Source: a bacterium
Lineage (GTDB): Bacteria > Bacillota_I > Bacilli_A > Izemoplasmatales > UBA1188
Assembly: GCA_017960565.1 (NCBI GenBank)
Contig: JAGCYY010000001.1
Coordinates: 1-54,755 of the forward strand
Reading direction: 5' to 3'
Length of the DNA stretch: 54,755 nucleotides
A model generated the notes under the pieces. That model saw only the letters and a list, made by a program, of their open reading frames with translations, made no database searches and was not told where the DNA came from. Below, one piece after another: positions 36,506 through 44,829 of the stretch. Within the stretch, counting starts at the first letter, position 1, and the number at the start of each line of letters is the position of its first letter. Both the position numbers and the translations under genes were made by a program.

Positions 36506-37696
36506 ATGTATGATTATAAAACAATCTTAGACTATGTAAAGGAAGAGGATGTTAAGTTTATCAGATTAGCATTTGTAGATGTATTTGGTAAACAAAAGAA
36601 TGTATCAATTATGCCACATGAGCTAGAAAGAGCCTTTAAATATGGTATATCGATTGATTCACAGGCAATAGAGGGATTTAAAAATGGATATAAATCTGAT
36701 TTGTTCTTATTTCCAAATCCAGACACCATTGTCATATTACCTTGGCGTCCAAGAGAGGGTAGGGTAATACGTATGTTTTGTGATATTAAATATCCAGATG
36801 GTACTGACTTTATTTGTGATACAAGAAAGCTATTAATTCATGCGATTGAGGATGCGAATAAATTAGGTATTCAATTTAATTTTGGTAGTGAAATTGAATT
36901 CTATTTATTTAAAGCAGATGAAGATGGTGAATCTACAGGAATTCCCTATGATAAGGCAGGCTATATGGATATAGCTCCTGATGATAAAGGTGAAAACATT
37001 AGACGCGAGATTTGCTTAATGCTTGAGGAGATGGATATCTTACCATCAGGGTCTCACCACGAAGAAGGACCTGGACAAAATGAAATTGCATTTAGATATT
37101 CAGAACCATTAAATGCTGCAGATATGGCCACTACATTTAAAACTGTAGTTAAAATGGCATCTCTAAGAAATGGCTTAGTTGCATCCTTTAACCCAAAGCC
37201 AATTGAATGTGCTCCAGGTAATGGATACCATATTAATTTTTCCATTAATGGAGGAAATCTAGATCATGCAATTGAGGGTGTGTTAAGACATATTAAAGAG
37301 ATTACAGCATTCTTAAATATCAGCAATGAATCCTATGATAGATTAGGTAAGATGATGGCACCAAAATATATTTCTTGGAGTAAGGAAAATAGAAGTGAAC
37401 TAATCAGAATTCCTGCAGCTAGTGATTCATTTGTAAGAGCTGAATTAAGAAGCCCAGATCCATTAATCAATCCGTATTTAGCCTTCACATTAATTATTTA
37501 TGCTGCATTGGATGGAATTCAAAATCAAATGCCACTAAGAGCCCCTGTAGATATGGATTTGTTCCATGCAGATGAAGAAGTATTAAATAAATTAGATAAG
37601 CTTCCTATAAATTTATCTGAGGCAAAGGAAATAGCATCAGAATCAGAATTTGTTAAGAAACATTTACCAAAAGAGATTTTAGAAAGTTATCTATAA
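36506..37696 (+). CDS. glnA: short glutamine synthetase-like protein (GSI fold)
   Basis: A 396-residue member of the glutamine synthetase family. Metal and substrate motifs are visible: GSEIEFYLF, HHEEGPGQNEIAF, NGYHINFSI and NRSELIRIPA. It is 50-70 residues shorter than typical GSI; the segment between NFSINGG and the RHIKEITAF helix is reduced. It may be a compact glutamine synthetase or have shifted to another amine substrate. It is co-transcribed with gltBD and the ANTAR regulator, while a full GSIII lies in the divergent unit. An AGGAGG lies eight bases before ATG. Confidence 0.85.
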   Translation: MYDYKTILDYVKEEDVKFIRLAFVDVFGKQKNVSIMPHELERAFKYGISIDSQAIEGFKNGYKSDLFLFPNPDTIVILPWRPREGRVIRMFCDIKYPDGTDFICDTRKLLIHAIEDANKLGIQFNFGSEIEFYLFKADEDGESTGIPYDKAGYMDIAPDDKGENIRREICLMLEEMDILPSGSHHEEGPGQNEIAFRYSEPLNAADMATTFKTVVKMASLRNGLVASFNPKPIECAPGNGYHINFSINGGNLDHAIEGVLRHIKEITAFLNISNESYDRLGKMMAPKYISWSKENRSELIRIPAASDSFVRAELRSPDPLINPYLAFTLIIYAALDGIQNQMPLRAPVDMDLFHADEEVLNKLDKLPINLSEAKEIASESEFVKKHLPKEILESYL

Positions 37697-37711
37697 AAGT
37701 GAGGCGTTTGT

Positions 37712-38302
37712 ATGCTTGATAGAATTTTTAGAGTGCTTTTAATATCGTCATCTAAAAATTTCGCAGCTAGTATTATAAATGCTTTAGCATACGAGCCTTA
37801 TGAAATATCTGTTATAGATACCATTCAAAAGGCTAAAAGATTGGTAATAGAAAAAGATTTTGATATTTTAATTATTAATGCTCCGGTTGTTGATGATTTC
37901 GGTATTGATTTTGCAATTGATGAGGCGCTTAGAGACATTTCTGGTGTTTTAATCTTCGCTAATGCAAAATATGAGACTGAGATTTATTACAAAACCTACC
38001 AATATGGTATTTTGACACTAGTAAAGCCATCTACGTATGGAATATTATTGCAATCATTAAGATTGTTATCATCTTCCTTAATAAAGAAGGAAATGCTATT
38101 TGAAAAAAAGACTGATTTAAAGAGTAGGTTAGAGGAAATAAAAATAATTAATACAGCAAAGCTATTATTAATAGAGCATAAGCAAATATCTGAAGATGAG
38201 GCTCATAAATACATAGAAAAGAAAGCAATGGATTTTAGAGTTAATAAGATAAAAATAGCGAATGAAATTATTGATGAATATTATAAGAAGGGATCAAAAT
38301 GA
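37712..38302 (+). CDS. ANTAR-domain antitermination regulator with degenerate receiver
   Basis: This 196-residue protein has a receiver-like N-terminal domain (1-120) and a C-terminal ANTAR domain (about 135-195: [26 protein letters not shown]). ANTAR domains bind paired RNA hexaloops and stop transcription termination. The receiver lacks the phospho-acceptor: the DILIIN strand ends in N56 where aspartate is expected, so control is unlikely to be by standard phosphorylation. The gene lies in the gltB operon, whose leader has a matching hexaloop, so autogenous control of the block is inferred. Its stop overlaps pyrG' by four bases. Confidence 0.85.
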   Translation: MLDRIFRVLLISSSKNFAASIINALAYEPYEISVIDTIQKAKRLVIEKDFDILIINAPVVDDFGIDFAIDEALRDISGVLIFANAKYETEIYYKTYQYGILTLVKPSTYGILLQSLRLLSSSLIKKEMLFEKKTDLKSRLEEIKIINTAKLLLIEHKQISEDEAHKYIEKKAMDFRVNKIKIANEIIDEYYKKGSK

Positions 38303-38976
38303 AATATATATTTGTTACAGGAGGAGTAGTATCAGGTCTTGGCAAGGGTATTACTGCTGCATCCTTAGGTAGATTATTAAAGTCAAGAGGTCTAAAGGTA
38401 GCTGCCCAAAAGCTAGATCCATATATTAATGTCGATCCTAGTACAATGTCACCTTACCAGCATGGTGAGGTATATGTAACTGAAGATGGTGCTGAAACCG
38501 ATTTGGATTTAGGACACTATGAAAGATTTATTGATGAGAATTTAAATAAATATTCCAACTTAACAACAGGTAAGGTTTTTTCTAATGTTATATCAAAGGA
38601 AAGAAATGGAGATTATTTAGGGTCAACTGTACAGTAAATTCCTAATATTACAAATGAAATAAAGGAATTTATCTATAAGGTTGGTAAAAAGACAAATGCT
38701 GATGTTGTTATTACAGAAATCGGTGGCACAACTGGAGATATTGAATCTCAGCCATTTATTGAATGTATAAGACAAATAGGAAGAGAACAAAATAAAAATG
38801 ATGTTTTGTTCATTCATGTATGTTTATTACCATATCTTTATGCATCAAAGGAGCATAAATCAAAGCCTGTCCAGCATTCTGTAAAGGAATTAAGAGGGAT
38901 GGGGATTACTCCTGATATTATCATTTTAAGAACTGATGAAAAAATATTAGATTCAAATATATTTAAAAAGGTATAA
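38299..38976 (+). pseudogene. pyrG: CTP synthase pseudogene (N-terminal half-domain only)
   Basis: The reading frame begins with the PyrG synthetase signature ([37 protein letters not shown]). It meets an in-frame TAA at 38635-38637 exactly in the conserved GSTVQ-IP block. It then continues in the same frame with [28 protein letters not shown] and [13 protein letters not shown] until a second stop at 38974-38976. Only about 225 of about 535 residues are represented: the rest of the synthetase domain and the whole glutaminase domain are missing. It starts with a four-base overlap with the ANTAR gene, so it was the last intact gene of the donor operon. Confidence 0.88.
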
Positions 38977-39006
38977 TATCAAAGGTGTTTTTTTATTTTA
39001 AAGCAC

Positions 39007-39037
39007 AAAAAACTACCTAGTTTTAACTCTAGATAGT
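39007..39037 (-). terminator. leftward intrinsic terminator without an obvious gene
   Basis: ACTACCTAG (39012-39020) and CTAGATAGT (39029-39037) pair with one wobble. Leftward, the stem is followed by six T (complement of 39007-39012). Rightward, only CATTTT follows, so it works best leftward. No leftward gene lies immediately upstream of it, since the next gene runs rightward. Confidence 0.55.
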
Positions 39038-39182
39038 CATTTTGGAAAATTGTCTATAGGAAACTCATCCTTTTGAACTGAATTTTATTTTATATATCGA
39101 TTACGATAAAAGCATATTAAAACCAATACATTATAAGTATGTTATAATTAATTGACAATAAAAAAGAAAAGAGGATGCCTTG

Positions 39183-40025
39183 ATGAAAGAGCATAGACAA
39201 GAATTACTTACTGGAGAAAGAGCGGCATATAACACTCATAATGAAGCTTTTTATGATACAACATTCGCTGATGGAGAATCTCCACTTAAAGAATCTAGCG
39301 ATATTGAATTGGTAGGTTGTATATTCAAATGGAAATACCCTTTATGGTATTCAAAAAATATTAAAGTATCAAACACAACCTGGCTTGATACTGCAAGATC
39401 AGGAATCTGGTATACAGAAAATATCACAATCAAAGATTCATTAATTGAAGCACCTAAACAATTTAGAAGATCAAAAGATATAAGAATAGAAAATACAATG
39501 ATTCCAAACGCAAGTGAATTTCTTTGGGCATGTGAAAATATCACTCTCAAAAATGTTCAAGCGGTAGGCGATTATTTTTGCATGAATTCTAAAAACATCG
39601 ATATAGAAAATTTCGCATTAGTTGGTAATTATGCCTTTGATGGCGCTAAAAATGTCACAATAAGAAATGGAAAATTCAATTCTAAAGATTCTTTTTGGAA
39701 TTGTGAGAATGTGACAATCTATGATTCAGTGATAATCGGTGAATATCTAGGCTGGAATAGTAAAAATTTAACATTCGTGAACTGCACAATCGACTCAAAT
39801 CAAGGTATGTGCTATATCGACAATATCAAAATGATCAATTGTAAATTATTAAATACTGATCTATGTTTTGAATTATGTAGAGATGTTGATGCAGAAGTAG
39901 ACTCAAATATAGACTCTGTAAAAAATCCAATAAACGGTAGAATAGTCGCAAAAGGAATTAATGAAATAATCTTAGATGAAGAGATGATAGATCCATCTAA
40001 GACAGAAATATTAATAAAGGAATAG
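39183..40025 (+). CDS. DUF3737 family protein
   Basis: A 280-residue protein made of short repeated strands (KNIKVSN, ENITIKD, KDIRIEN, ENITLKN, KNVTIRN, ENVTIYD, KNLTFVN), each about 20 residues apart. These predict a right-handed beta-helix as in the DUF3737 family. No signal peptide or catalytic motif is visible and the function is unknown. The ATG at 39183 is chosen, with GAGG eight bases upstream; a TTG three bases earlier is possible. It is followed after six bases by the PatB/MalY gene, a pairing that suggests one transcript. Confidence 0.82.
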   Translation: MKEHRQELLTGERAAYNTHNEAFYDTTFADGESPLKESSDIELVGCIFKWKYPLWYSKNIKVSNTTWLDTARSGIWYTENITIKDSLIEAPKQFRRSKDIRIENTMIPNASEFLWACENITLKNVQAVGDYFCMNSKNIDIENFALVGNYAFDGAKNVTIRNGKFNSKDSFWNCENVTIYDSVIIGEYLGWNSKNLTFVNCTIDSNQGMCYIDNIKMINCKLLNTDLCFELCRDVDAEVDSNIDSVKNPINGRIVAKGINEIILDEEMIDPSKTEILIKE

Positions 40026-40031
40026 TATTTT

Positions 40032-41195
40032 ATGTATAATTTTGATAAACTTCCTGATCGCACAAAAGTAAGTTCATTAAAATGGATGTATGATGGATGC
40101 CTTCCAATGTGGGTTGCAGATATGGACTTTGATACACCAGACTTCATCAAAGAATCTATCATAGAAAGAGTTAAACTTGGTGCATTTGGATATACTAATA
40201 CACCAAAAGAATATTTTATTTCATTCAAGAACTTCTTAAAAAGGAGACATCATGTAGATATAGATATAGAATCTATGATTTTTTCTACTGGTGTAGTCCC
40301 AGCAATCTCAAGCATTGTAAGAAAGCTGACATCTCTTCACGACAAGATTATGGTTATAACTCCCACATATAATATATTCTTTAATTCTATCCTAAATAAT
40401 AAGAGAATACCTATAGAATCCGACCTATATTTTGAGAACAAACAATATAAACTTGATTTTATTGATTTTGAAAATAAAATCAAGGATGGAGTAAAAATGC
40501 TCATTCTTTGTAACCCACAAAACCCAGTAGGCAAGATTTGGTCAAAAGAAGAACTATGTAAAATTGCCAAGATATGTTTAGAAAACAATGTAATTGTCTT
40601 ATCAGATGAAATTCATTCAGACATAGTTACACCAAATAAAGAATACAATTCAAGTTTACTGATAACTGAACTAAAAGATAATCTTATCACTTTAGTTTCA
40701 GCATCTAAATGTTTTAATCTCGCTGGACTTCAAGGATCACTTGTGATTGTTCAAAATGAAAAACTGAGAGCTTTAGTAAATAGAGGCTTAAATACAGACG
40801 AAGTTGCAGAAGGTAATGCATTCGTCTATAATGCATTTATTTCTGCCCTTGATGGTGGTGATAAATGGCTAGATGAAATGAATGCCTACGTCTACAACAA
40901 CAAAAAATATTTGAAAGATTTTATAGATAAAAATATTAAAGAATTTAAATATGAGATACAAGATGCTTTATATCTTGCCTGGGTTGATATCAGAGAACTT
41001 ACAGAGGATGCATATGACTTTTGCGAATTCTTAAAAGATTACGCTAAAGTATATTTTTCGTATGGGGAAGAATATGGCAAATCATTTAAAGGCTTTATTA
41101 GAATCAATCTTGCAACATCTTTAGAAAATGTGAAGGAAGGTCTAAATAGACTACTTTATGGAATAGAACAATATAAACTAAAAAAAAGGAGCTAA
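40032..41195 (+). CDS. patB: PatB/MalY-like pyridoxal-phosphate C-S lyase
   Basis: This 387-residue fold-type I aminotransferase-like enzyme has the PLP lysine in SASKCFNLAGLQG, with ADMDF near the N terminus, NPQNPVGKIWS, DEIHSDI and the C-terminal arginine FIRINLA. This pattern is the MalY/PatB subgroup, which cleaves cystathionine or other cysteine S-conjugates to pyruvate, ammonia and a thiol. Its role in sulfur amino acid use would fit the methionine importer 10 kb away, but they are not linked in an operon. The FMN-binding gene follows after two bases. Confidence 0.88.
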   Translation: MYNFDKLPDRTKVSSLKWMYDGCLPMWVADMDFDTPDFIKESIIERVKLGAFGYTNTPKEYFISFKNFLKRRHHVDIDIESMIFSTGVVPAISSIVRKLTSLHDKIMVITPTYNIFFNSILNNKRIPIESDLYFENKQYKLDFIDFENKIKDGVKMLILCNPQNPVGKIWSKEELCKIAKICLENNVIVLSDEIHSDIVTPNKEYNSSLLITELKDNLITLVSASKCFNLAGLQGSLVIVQNEKLRALVNRGLNTDEVAEGNAFVYNAFISALDGGDKWLDEMNAYVYNNKKYLKDFIDKNIKEFKYEIQDALYLAWVDIRELTEDAYDFCEFLKDYAKVYFSYGEEYGKSFKGFIRINLATSLENVKEGLNRLLYGIEQYKLKKRS

Positions 41196-41197
41196 AT

Positions 41198-41593
41198 ATG
41201 ATTAAAACCGTTAATTTTCTTAAAGAAGCAGGTATATTCTTTATATCTACAATAAATGGTGATAAACCAGAAGTTAGACCATTTGGTGCTATAAATATTT
41301 ATAATGATAGATTATATTTCATCACCAGCAATACTAAAGATGTCTATAAACAAATGGTTAAAAATCCAAACATTCAAATTTCTGCAGTAAAAAACAATGG
41401 TTCTTGGATAAGACTTAGAGGACAAGTTGTGTTTGATGAAAGCTATGATGCTAAAAAATCAATGCTCGATAATAATCCAAATCTTCGTATGATGTACAAT
41501 GAATCAGATAACAAAATGGTAGTATTTTATCTAGCAAACGCAAAAGCAACTATCGAATCATTCACAAGCCCCAAAGAAGAAGAATTATTCTAA
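41198..41593 (+). CDS. pyridoxamine 5'-phosphate oxidase-like FMN-binding protein
   Basis: A 131-residue split-barrel protein with the pattern GDKPEVRPFGAINIYNDRLYFIT then GSWIRLRGQVVFD. This matches the small PNPOx-like family that binds FMN or F420-type flavins. These proteins are often generic reductases and the substrate cannot be named. It is the last gene of the DUF3737-patB unit, starts two bases after patB, and is followed by a hairpin. Confidence 0.82.
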   Translation: MIKTVNFLKEAGIFFISTINGDKPEVRPFGAINIYNDRLYFITSNTKDVYKQMVKNPNIQISAVKNNGSWIRLRGQVVFDESYDAKKSMLDNNPNLRMMYNESDNKMVVFYLANAKATIESFTSPKEEELF

Positions 41594-41599
41594 TTGACT

Positions 41600-41643
41600 A
41601 AGTAAATAACCCTCCTAGAGACATCTAAGAGGGTTATTTACTT
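41600..41643. terminator. hairpin between convergent genes
   Basis: AAGTAAATAACCCTC (41600-41614) and GAGGGTTATTTACTT (41629-41643) form a perfect 15-pair stem. Neither side has a long T run, but the AT-rich outer stem supplies TTTACTTATTT. It lies between convergent genes and touches the stop codon of the DtxR gene, so it probably serves both. Confidence 0.65.
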
Positions 41644-42013
41644 ATTTATGCAATCTATCTATATATTTCTTTATTGCATCATATGTTTCGTGGCTTAAGT
41701 AGTGTTCAATTTTACAGGCATCTTGTAAAGCAATATCTTCACTAACACCGATAGATTTAAACCAAGTTGAAAGAGTGATATGTCTTTCATAAATCTTTTC
41801 TGCGATATCAAAACCTTTCTCTGTTAGATTGATATAACCGCTTGGATCTACTTCAATATAGCCATCATTTTTTAAGTTTTTCACTGCTCTAGATACACTA
41901 GGTTTAGAGAAATTCATATAGTTAGCTATATCGATACTTTTGACTTTACCATTTTTGTTTTTTAGTATTAAGATATTTTCTAAATAATCTTCAGCTGATT
42001 CATGTATAGCCAT
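41642..42013 (-). CDS. DtxR/MntR family metal-dependent repressor
   Basis: This 123-residue regulator has an N-terminal winged helix (SAEDYLENILILK...FSKPSVSRAVKNLKNDGYIEV) and the metal-binding dimerisation part (ERHITLSTWFKSIGV, DACKIEHYLSHET). It lacks the SH3-like third domain, as in MntR. Iron or manganese would be the corepressor. It is divergent from feoA-feoA-feoB, and two palindromes lie in between, so Fe(II)-dependent repression of feo is the natural reading. Confidence 0.88.
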   Translation of the reverse strand: MAIHESAEDYLENILILKNKNGKVKSIDIANYMNFSKPSVSRAVKNLKNDGYIEVDPSGYINLTEKGFDIAEKIYERHITLSTWFKSIGVSEDIALQDACKIEHYLSHETYDAIKKYIDRLHK

Positions 42014-42077
42014 ACTTGCACCTCTAACCTATTATAACATTTATAAACATATTTTTGTATTTTCATAAAAATTTAAC

Positions 42078-42106
42078 TTGACTTTAGTCTTCATTTTGCA
42101 TATAAT
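42078..42106 (+). promoter_or_regulatory. promoter of the feo operon
   Basis: TTGACT (42078-42083), a 17-base spacer and a perfect TATAAT (42101-42106). The first operator begins seven bases after the -10, covering the likely start site. Confidence 0.8.
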
Positions 42107-42112
42107 AATATC

Positions 42113-42130
42113 AGTTAGCAATTGCTAACT
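42113..42130 (+). promoter_or_regulatory. operator 1 for the DtxR-type repressor
   Basis: An 18-base perfect palindrome, AGTTAGCAA/TTGCTAACT, directly downstream of the feo -10. Its length and the TTAGC half-site resemble DtxR/MntR-family operators. Confidence 0.75.
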
Positions 42131-42146
42131 ATAATTATGCAGCATA

Positions 42147-42164
42147 AGTTAGCATATACTAACT
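42147..42164 (+). promoter_or_regulatory. operator 2 for the DtxR-type repressor
   Basis: AGTTAGCATATACTAACT repeats the operator 1 half-site with one mismatch in the palindrome. The centres are 34 bases apart, about three helical turns, allowing cooperative binding on one face. It lies just before the feoA ribosome site. Confidence 0.7.
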
Positions 42165-42178
42165 AGAGGAGAAAGACT

Positions 42179-42391
42179 ATGCCATTACTTAATGCACCAC
42201 TAAACACAGAACTAAGAATCATAAAAATATTAGTTGATGAAAAAACAAAAAGACATCTAGAAAACCTAGGCATTTTAGTTAATGCAAAGATTACAATTCT
42301 TTCTTTATCGGAAGGAAATGCAATAATCAAAGTTAAAAATGGCAGACTCGCACTAAACAAGTCGACAGCCCTCAAAATCTTTGTAGCATAA
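42179..42391 (+). CDS. feoA: FeoA-type protein, first copy
   Basis: A 70-residue SH3-like FeoA protein. It shows the family pattern (a HLENLGILVNAKITILSLSEGNAIIKVKNGRLALNK core split across strands), in which LGI-x-G/N-x8-S and the terminal LNKSTALKIFV strand are typical. FeoA binds FeoB and assists ferrous iron uptake at the inner face of the membrane. It is the first gene after the double operator, with AGGAG nine bases before ATG. The second copy follows after 12 bases. Confidence 0.85.
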   Translation: MPLLNAPLNTELRIIKILVDEKTKRHLENLGILVNAKITILSLSEGNAIIKVKNGRLALNKSTALKIFVA

Positions 42392-42403
42392 GAGGTGAAA
42401 GCT

Positions 42404-42634
42404 ATGGAAAAGAATTTAAGTGAATTTAAGATTGGTGAAAAAGGCATCATAAGAAAAGTAGATGCTCTCGGAAAAATAAAAAGAAGATTATTTGATATGG
42501 GTATAACACCAGGCGCAACAATAATGCTAAAAAAAGTTTCACCACTTGGCGATCCTATCGAAGTAACGATAAGAGGATATGAATTATCCCTTAGAAGAGA
42601 TGAAGCATCAAGTGTTATAGTGGAGGCATTATGA
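42404..42634 (+). CDS. feoA: FeoA-type protein, second copy
   Basis: This 76-residue FeoA has the canonical motifs KIGEKGIIRKV, RRLFDMGITPGATIMLKKVSPLGDPIEVTIRGYELSLRRDEA. It is closer to the consensus than the first copy. ATG at 42404 is chosen because AGAGG lies eight bases upstream; an in-frame GTG at 42395 overlaps that site. It overlaps feoB by four bases (ATGA). The first copy keeps less of the consensus and may have a distinct partner surface. Confidence 0.9.
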   Translation: MEKNLSEFKIGEKGIIRKVDALGKIKRRLFDMGITPGATIMLKKVSPLGDPIEVTIRGYELSLRRDEASSVIVEAL

Positions 42635-44829
42635 TTAGAATATGTCTTGCAGGCAATCCTAACTGTGGCAAAACAACCCTATTTAATTCCCTTACAGGAA
42701 GCAGCGCTCACGTTGGGAATTGGCCAGGTGTAACAGTTGAAAAAAGAGAAGGGACATATAAGAAACTGGAAGAAAAAATAGACATTATTGACCTGCCTGG
42801 AATCTATTCAATGTCCCCATATACACCAGAAGAAGTTGTATCAAGAAATTATATATTAGATGAAAATCCAGACTGTGTGATAAACATAGTTGATGCAACA
42901 AATTTAGAAAGAAATCTATATCTAACAACTCAGTTATTAGAAATAGATGTTCCTGTCGTTGTTGCATTAAATATGATTGATCTATTAAAAAAGAATAAAG
43001 AAACAATCGATCTTAAATCATTAGAAAAAATGTTAGGTGTTAAGGTTGTAGAAATAAGTGCGCTAAAAGAAGAAGGCCTTGATAATCTTATGAAAATCGC
43101 CTATCAAGAATCAAAAAACACAAGAAAAGGCTTTACTGTTCTTGAAAAAAGTGAAGTAGGTAGTCTTGTGTTAAAAGCCTTTAATGAACTAAAGAAAACC
43201 GACATCAAGAGTCCTTTATTTCATGCAGTCAAATTAGTTGAGAATGATGAAATAGAGGTTCATGATCACATAGAAGTTCATGAACTAATTGAGAATATTA
43301 AAAATAATCTTCCAAAAGATGATTTTGAGGGTGACTATGAAGCAATTATCGCTAATGAGAGATATGAATATATTTCTCGTAACTTCAAACACACATTTGT
43401 AAGATTTGATGAAGGTCTCACTATATCAGACAAAATTGATAAAGTGTTAACACATAAAATCTTCGCTATTCCTATTTTTCTATTAATAATGTTTATATTA
43501 TTTCATCTAACATTCTCAGAAGATTTATTAGGATTAAACGCTATTTTTAATTTAGAAATATCACAAGAATGGCTTATAAATTTATTTACTGGAATGAAAT
43601 ATGAAAAGATGATAGAAGAAGGAATAGCAACTTTATCTGGTATTCCATCTCCTGGTGTATTCTTACAAAACTGGATGGGATTTGTGACTGGATCACTTAT
43701 AGATATATTCTCATCATTTATGCCAGAAGGAACAGTGATTACATCACTCATAATTGATGGTATTTTAACGGGAATAGATGCTATATTTAGTTTTATCCCT
43801 CAAGTATTATTGTTATATTTATTTGTATCTATCTTAGAAGATAGTGGTTATATGGCTCGTGTTGCCTTTATTATGGACAGAGCGTTTAGAAGATTTGGAT
43901 TATCTGGAAAAGCTTTCATACCTCTTCTTATGGGTTTTGGTTGCAGCGTCCCTGCGATGCTTGCGACCAAAACACTTGAAGATGAAAGAGAACGAGATGT
44001 AACAATCAGAGTAACTCCATTCTTCAGTTGTGGAGCAAAAGCTCCAATTTGGACTCTTCTTGCGGCAGTGGTTATGGGAAAATTCCTAGGAGATATATTT
44101 GTATTTTCTATTTATGTGTTAGGAATCGTAGTCGCTATAGTTGCTGCAATAATAATGAAAGCCTTTAGTAAGAACTATGAAGTACCTCCATTTATTATGG
44201 AACTTCCACAATATCATGCACCACAATTTAAGAATTTAATGGCGCATCTATGGGAAAAACTCAAACATTTCTTATATAAGGCCTCTACAATCATCATGGC
44301 CGCTATAGTAGCTATTTGGTTGCTGTCAAACTTCAGTTTTAAGTTTTGGGAAGGAATGGTCGATGATATTGAACTAAGTATTCTTGCGAAAATCGCAAAA
44401 ATAGTTAGATATATATTCTATCCTTTAGGATTTGGAATGGGTAGTGACGGTTGGAAATATACAGCCGCAACATTCACAGGTTTAATCGCAAAAGAAGATG
44501 TAGTTGGTACAATGGCACAACTAGGATTAATAGAAGGAACAATAAACTTATCGAATGCCGCTATATATTCTTTTGCAGCCTATAATTTATTTACACTTCC
44601 ATGTTTTGCAGCTGTATCAACTGCAAAATCAGAAAGTTCAAAAAAGGGATTTATTAAAACATTAATTTGGTGGATATCACTAAGTTATATAGTTTCACTA
44701 ATTATATACTGGCTTTTTACTTTAATTGAAACAATATTATGGTTAGGTATATTGGTGTTATCTATCTTAATAATATCAGTTATTGTTCTGGGGGTATTTG
44801 TAAGCAGCAAAAGGAGACTAAAGGCATGA
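42631..44829 (+). CDS. feoB: ferrous iron transporter FeoB
   Basis: A 732-residue GTP-dependent Fe(II) transporter. The N-terminal G domain has GNPNCGKTTLFN (G1), DLPGIYSMSP (G3) and NMID (G4). A helical linker follows, then the membrane core from about residue 270 with two gate halves carrying GFGCSVPAMLATKTL and the later AKEDVVGTM. It imports ferrous iron across the cytoplasmic membrane in anoxic habitats. Its TGA overlaps the next small gene. It is regulated by the DtxR-type operators upstream. Confidence 0.95.
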   Translation: MIRICLAGNPNCGKTTLFNSLTGSSAHVGNWPGVTVEKREGTYKKLEEKIDIIDLPGIYSMSPYTPEEVVSRNYILDENPDCVINIVDATNLERNLYLTTQLLEIDVPVVVALNMIDLLKKNKETIDLKSLEKMLGVKVVEISALKEEGLDNLMKIAYQESKNTRKGFTVLEKSEVGSLVLKAFNELKKTDIKSPLFHAVKLVENDEIEVHDHIEVHELIENIKNNLPKDDFEGDYEAIIANERYEYISRNFKHTFVRFDEGLTISDKIDKVLTHKIFAIPIFLLIMFILFHLTFSEDLLGLNAIFNLEISQEWLINLFTGMKYEKMIEEGIATLSGIPSPGVFLQNWMGFVTGSLIDIFSSFMPEGTVITSLIIDGILTGIDAIFSFIPQVLLLYLFVSILEDSGYMARVAFIMDRAFRRFGLSGKAFIPLLMGFGCSVPAMLATKTLEDERERDVTIRVTPFFSCGAKAPIWTLLAAVVMGKFLGDIFVFSIYVLGIVVAIVAAIIMKAFSKNYEVPPFIMELPQYHAPQFKNLMAHLWEKLKHFLYKASTIIMAAIVAIWLLSNFSFKFWEGMVDDIELSILAKIAKIVRYIFYPLGFGMGSDGWKYTAATFTGLIAKEDVVGTMAQLGLIEGTINLSNAAIYSFAAYNLFTLPCFAAVSTAKSESSKKGFIKTLIWWISLSYIVSLIIYWLFTLIETILWLGILVLSILIISVIVLGVFVSSKRRLKA

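Larger units (their letters stand above)
24690..38990. other. nitrogen-assimilation block of distinct composition
   Basis: About 14.3 kb holding glnN, amt-PII, asnB (leftward) and gltB, gltD, a glnA-like gene, an ANTAR regulator and broken pyrG (rightward). Lysine usage differs from the flanks: six of the first ten gltB Lys codons are AAG, while the first nine in the gene at 39183 are all AAA. The left edge cuts a lipoprotein gene and the right edge is a truncated pyrG, so both borders are gene fragments. Inverted AAAAACACC/GGTGTTTTT copies lie near the two ends (24668-24676 and 38983-38991) but may be chance. Lateral transfer is inferred; an assembly join is the alternative. Confidence 0.6.

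Noticed and set aside
24668-38991. Inverted AAAAACACC/GGTGTTTTT copies as ends of a mobile element
   Set aside because: Nine AT-rich bases can recur by chance, no transposase or recombinase is present and no target duplication is visible. It is kept only as a remark on the block.
42147-42164. Transcription terminator reading of the second feo palindrome
   Set aside because: It has no loop and no T run and repeats the half-site of the first palindrome, so an operator fits better.
44739-44825. N-terminal extension of the Cys-rich FeoB partner
   Set aside because: It runs entirely inside feoB in another frame. The ATG overlapping the feoB stop is the normal coupled start.
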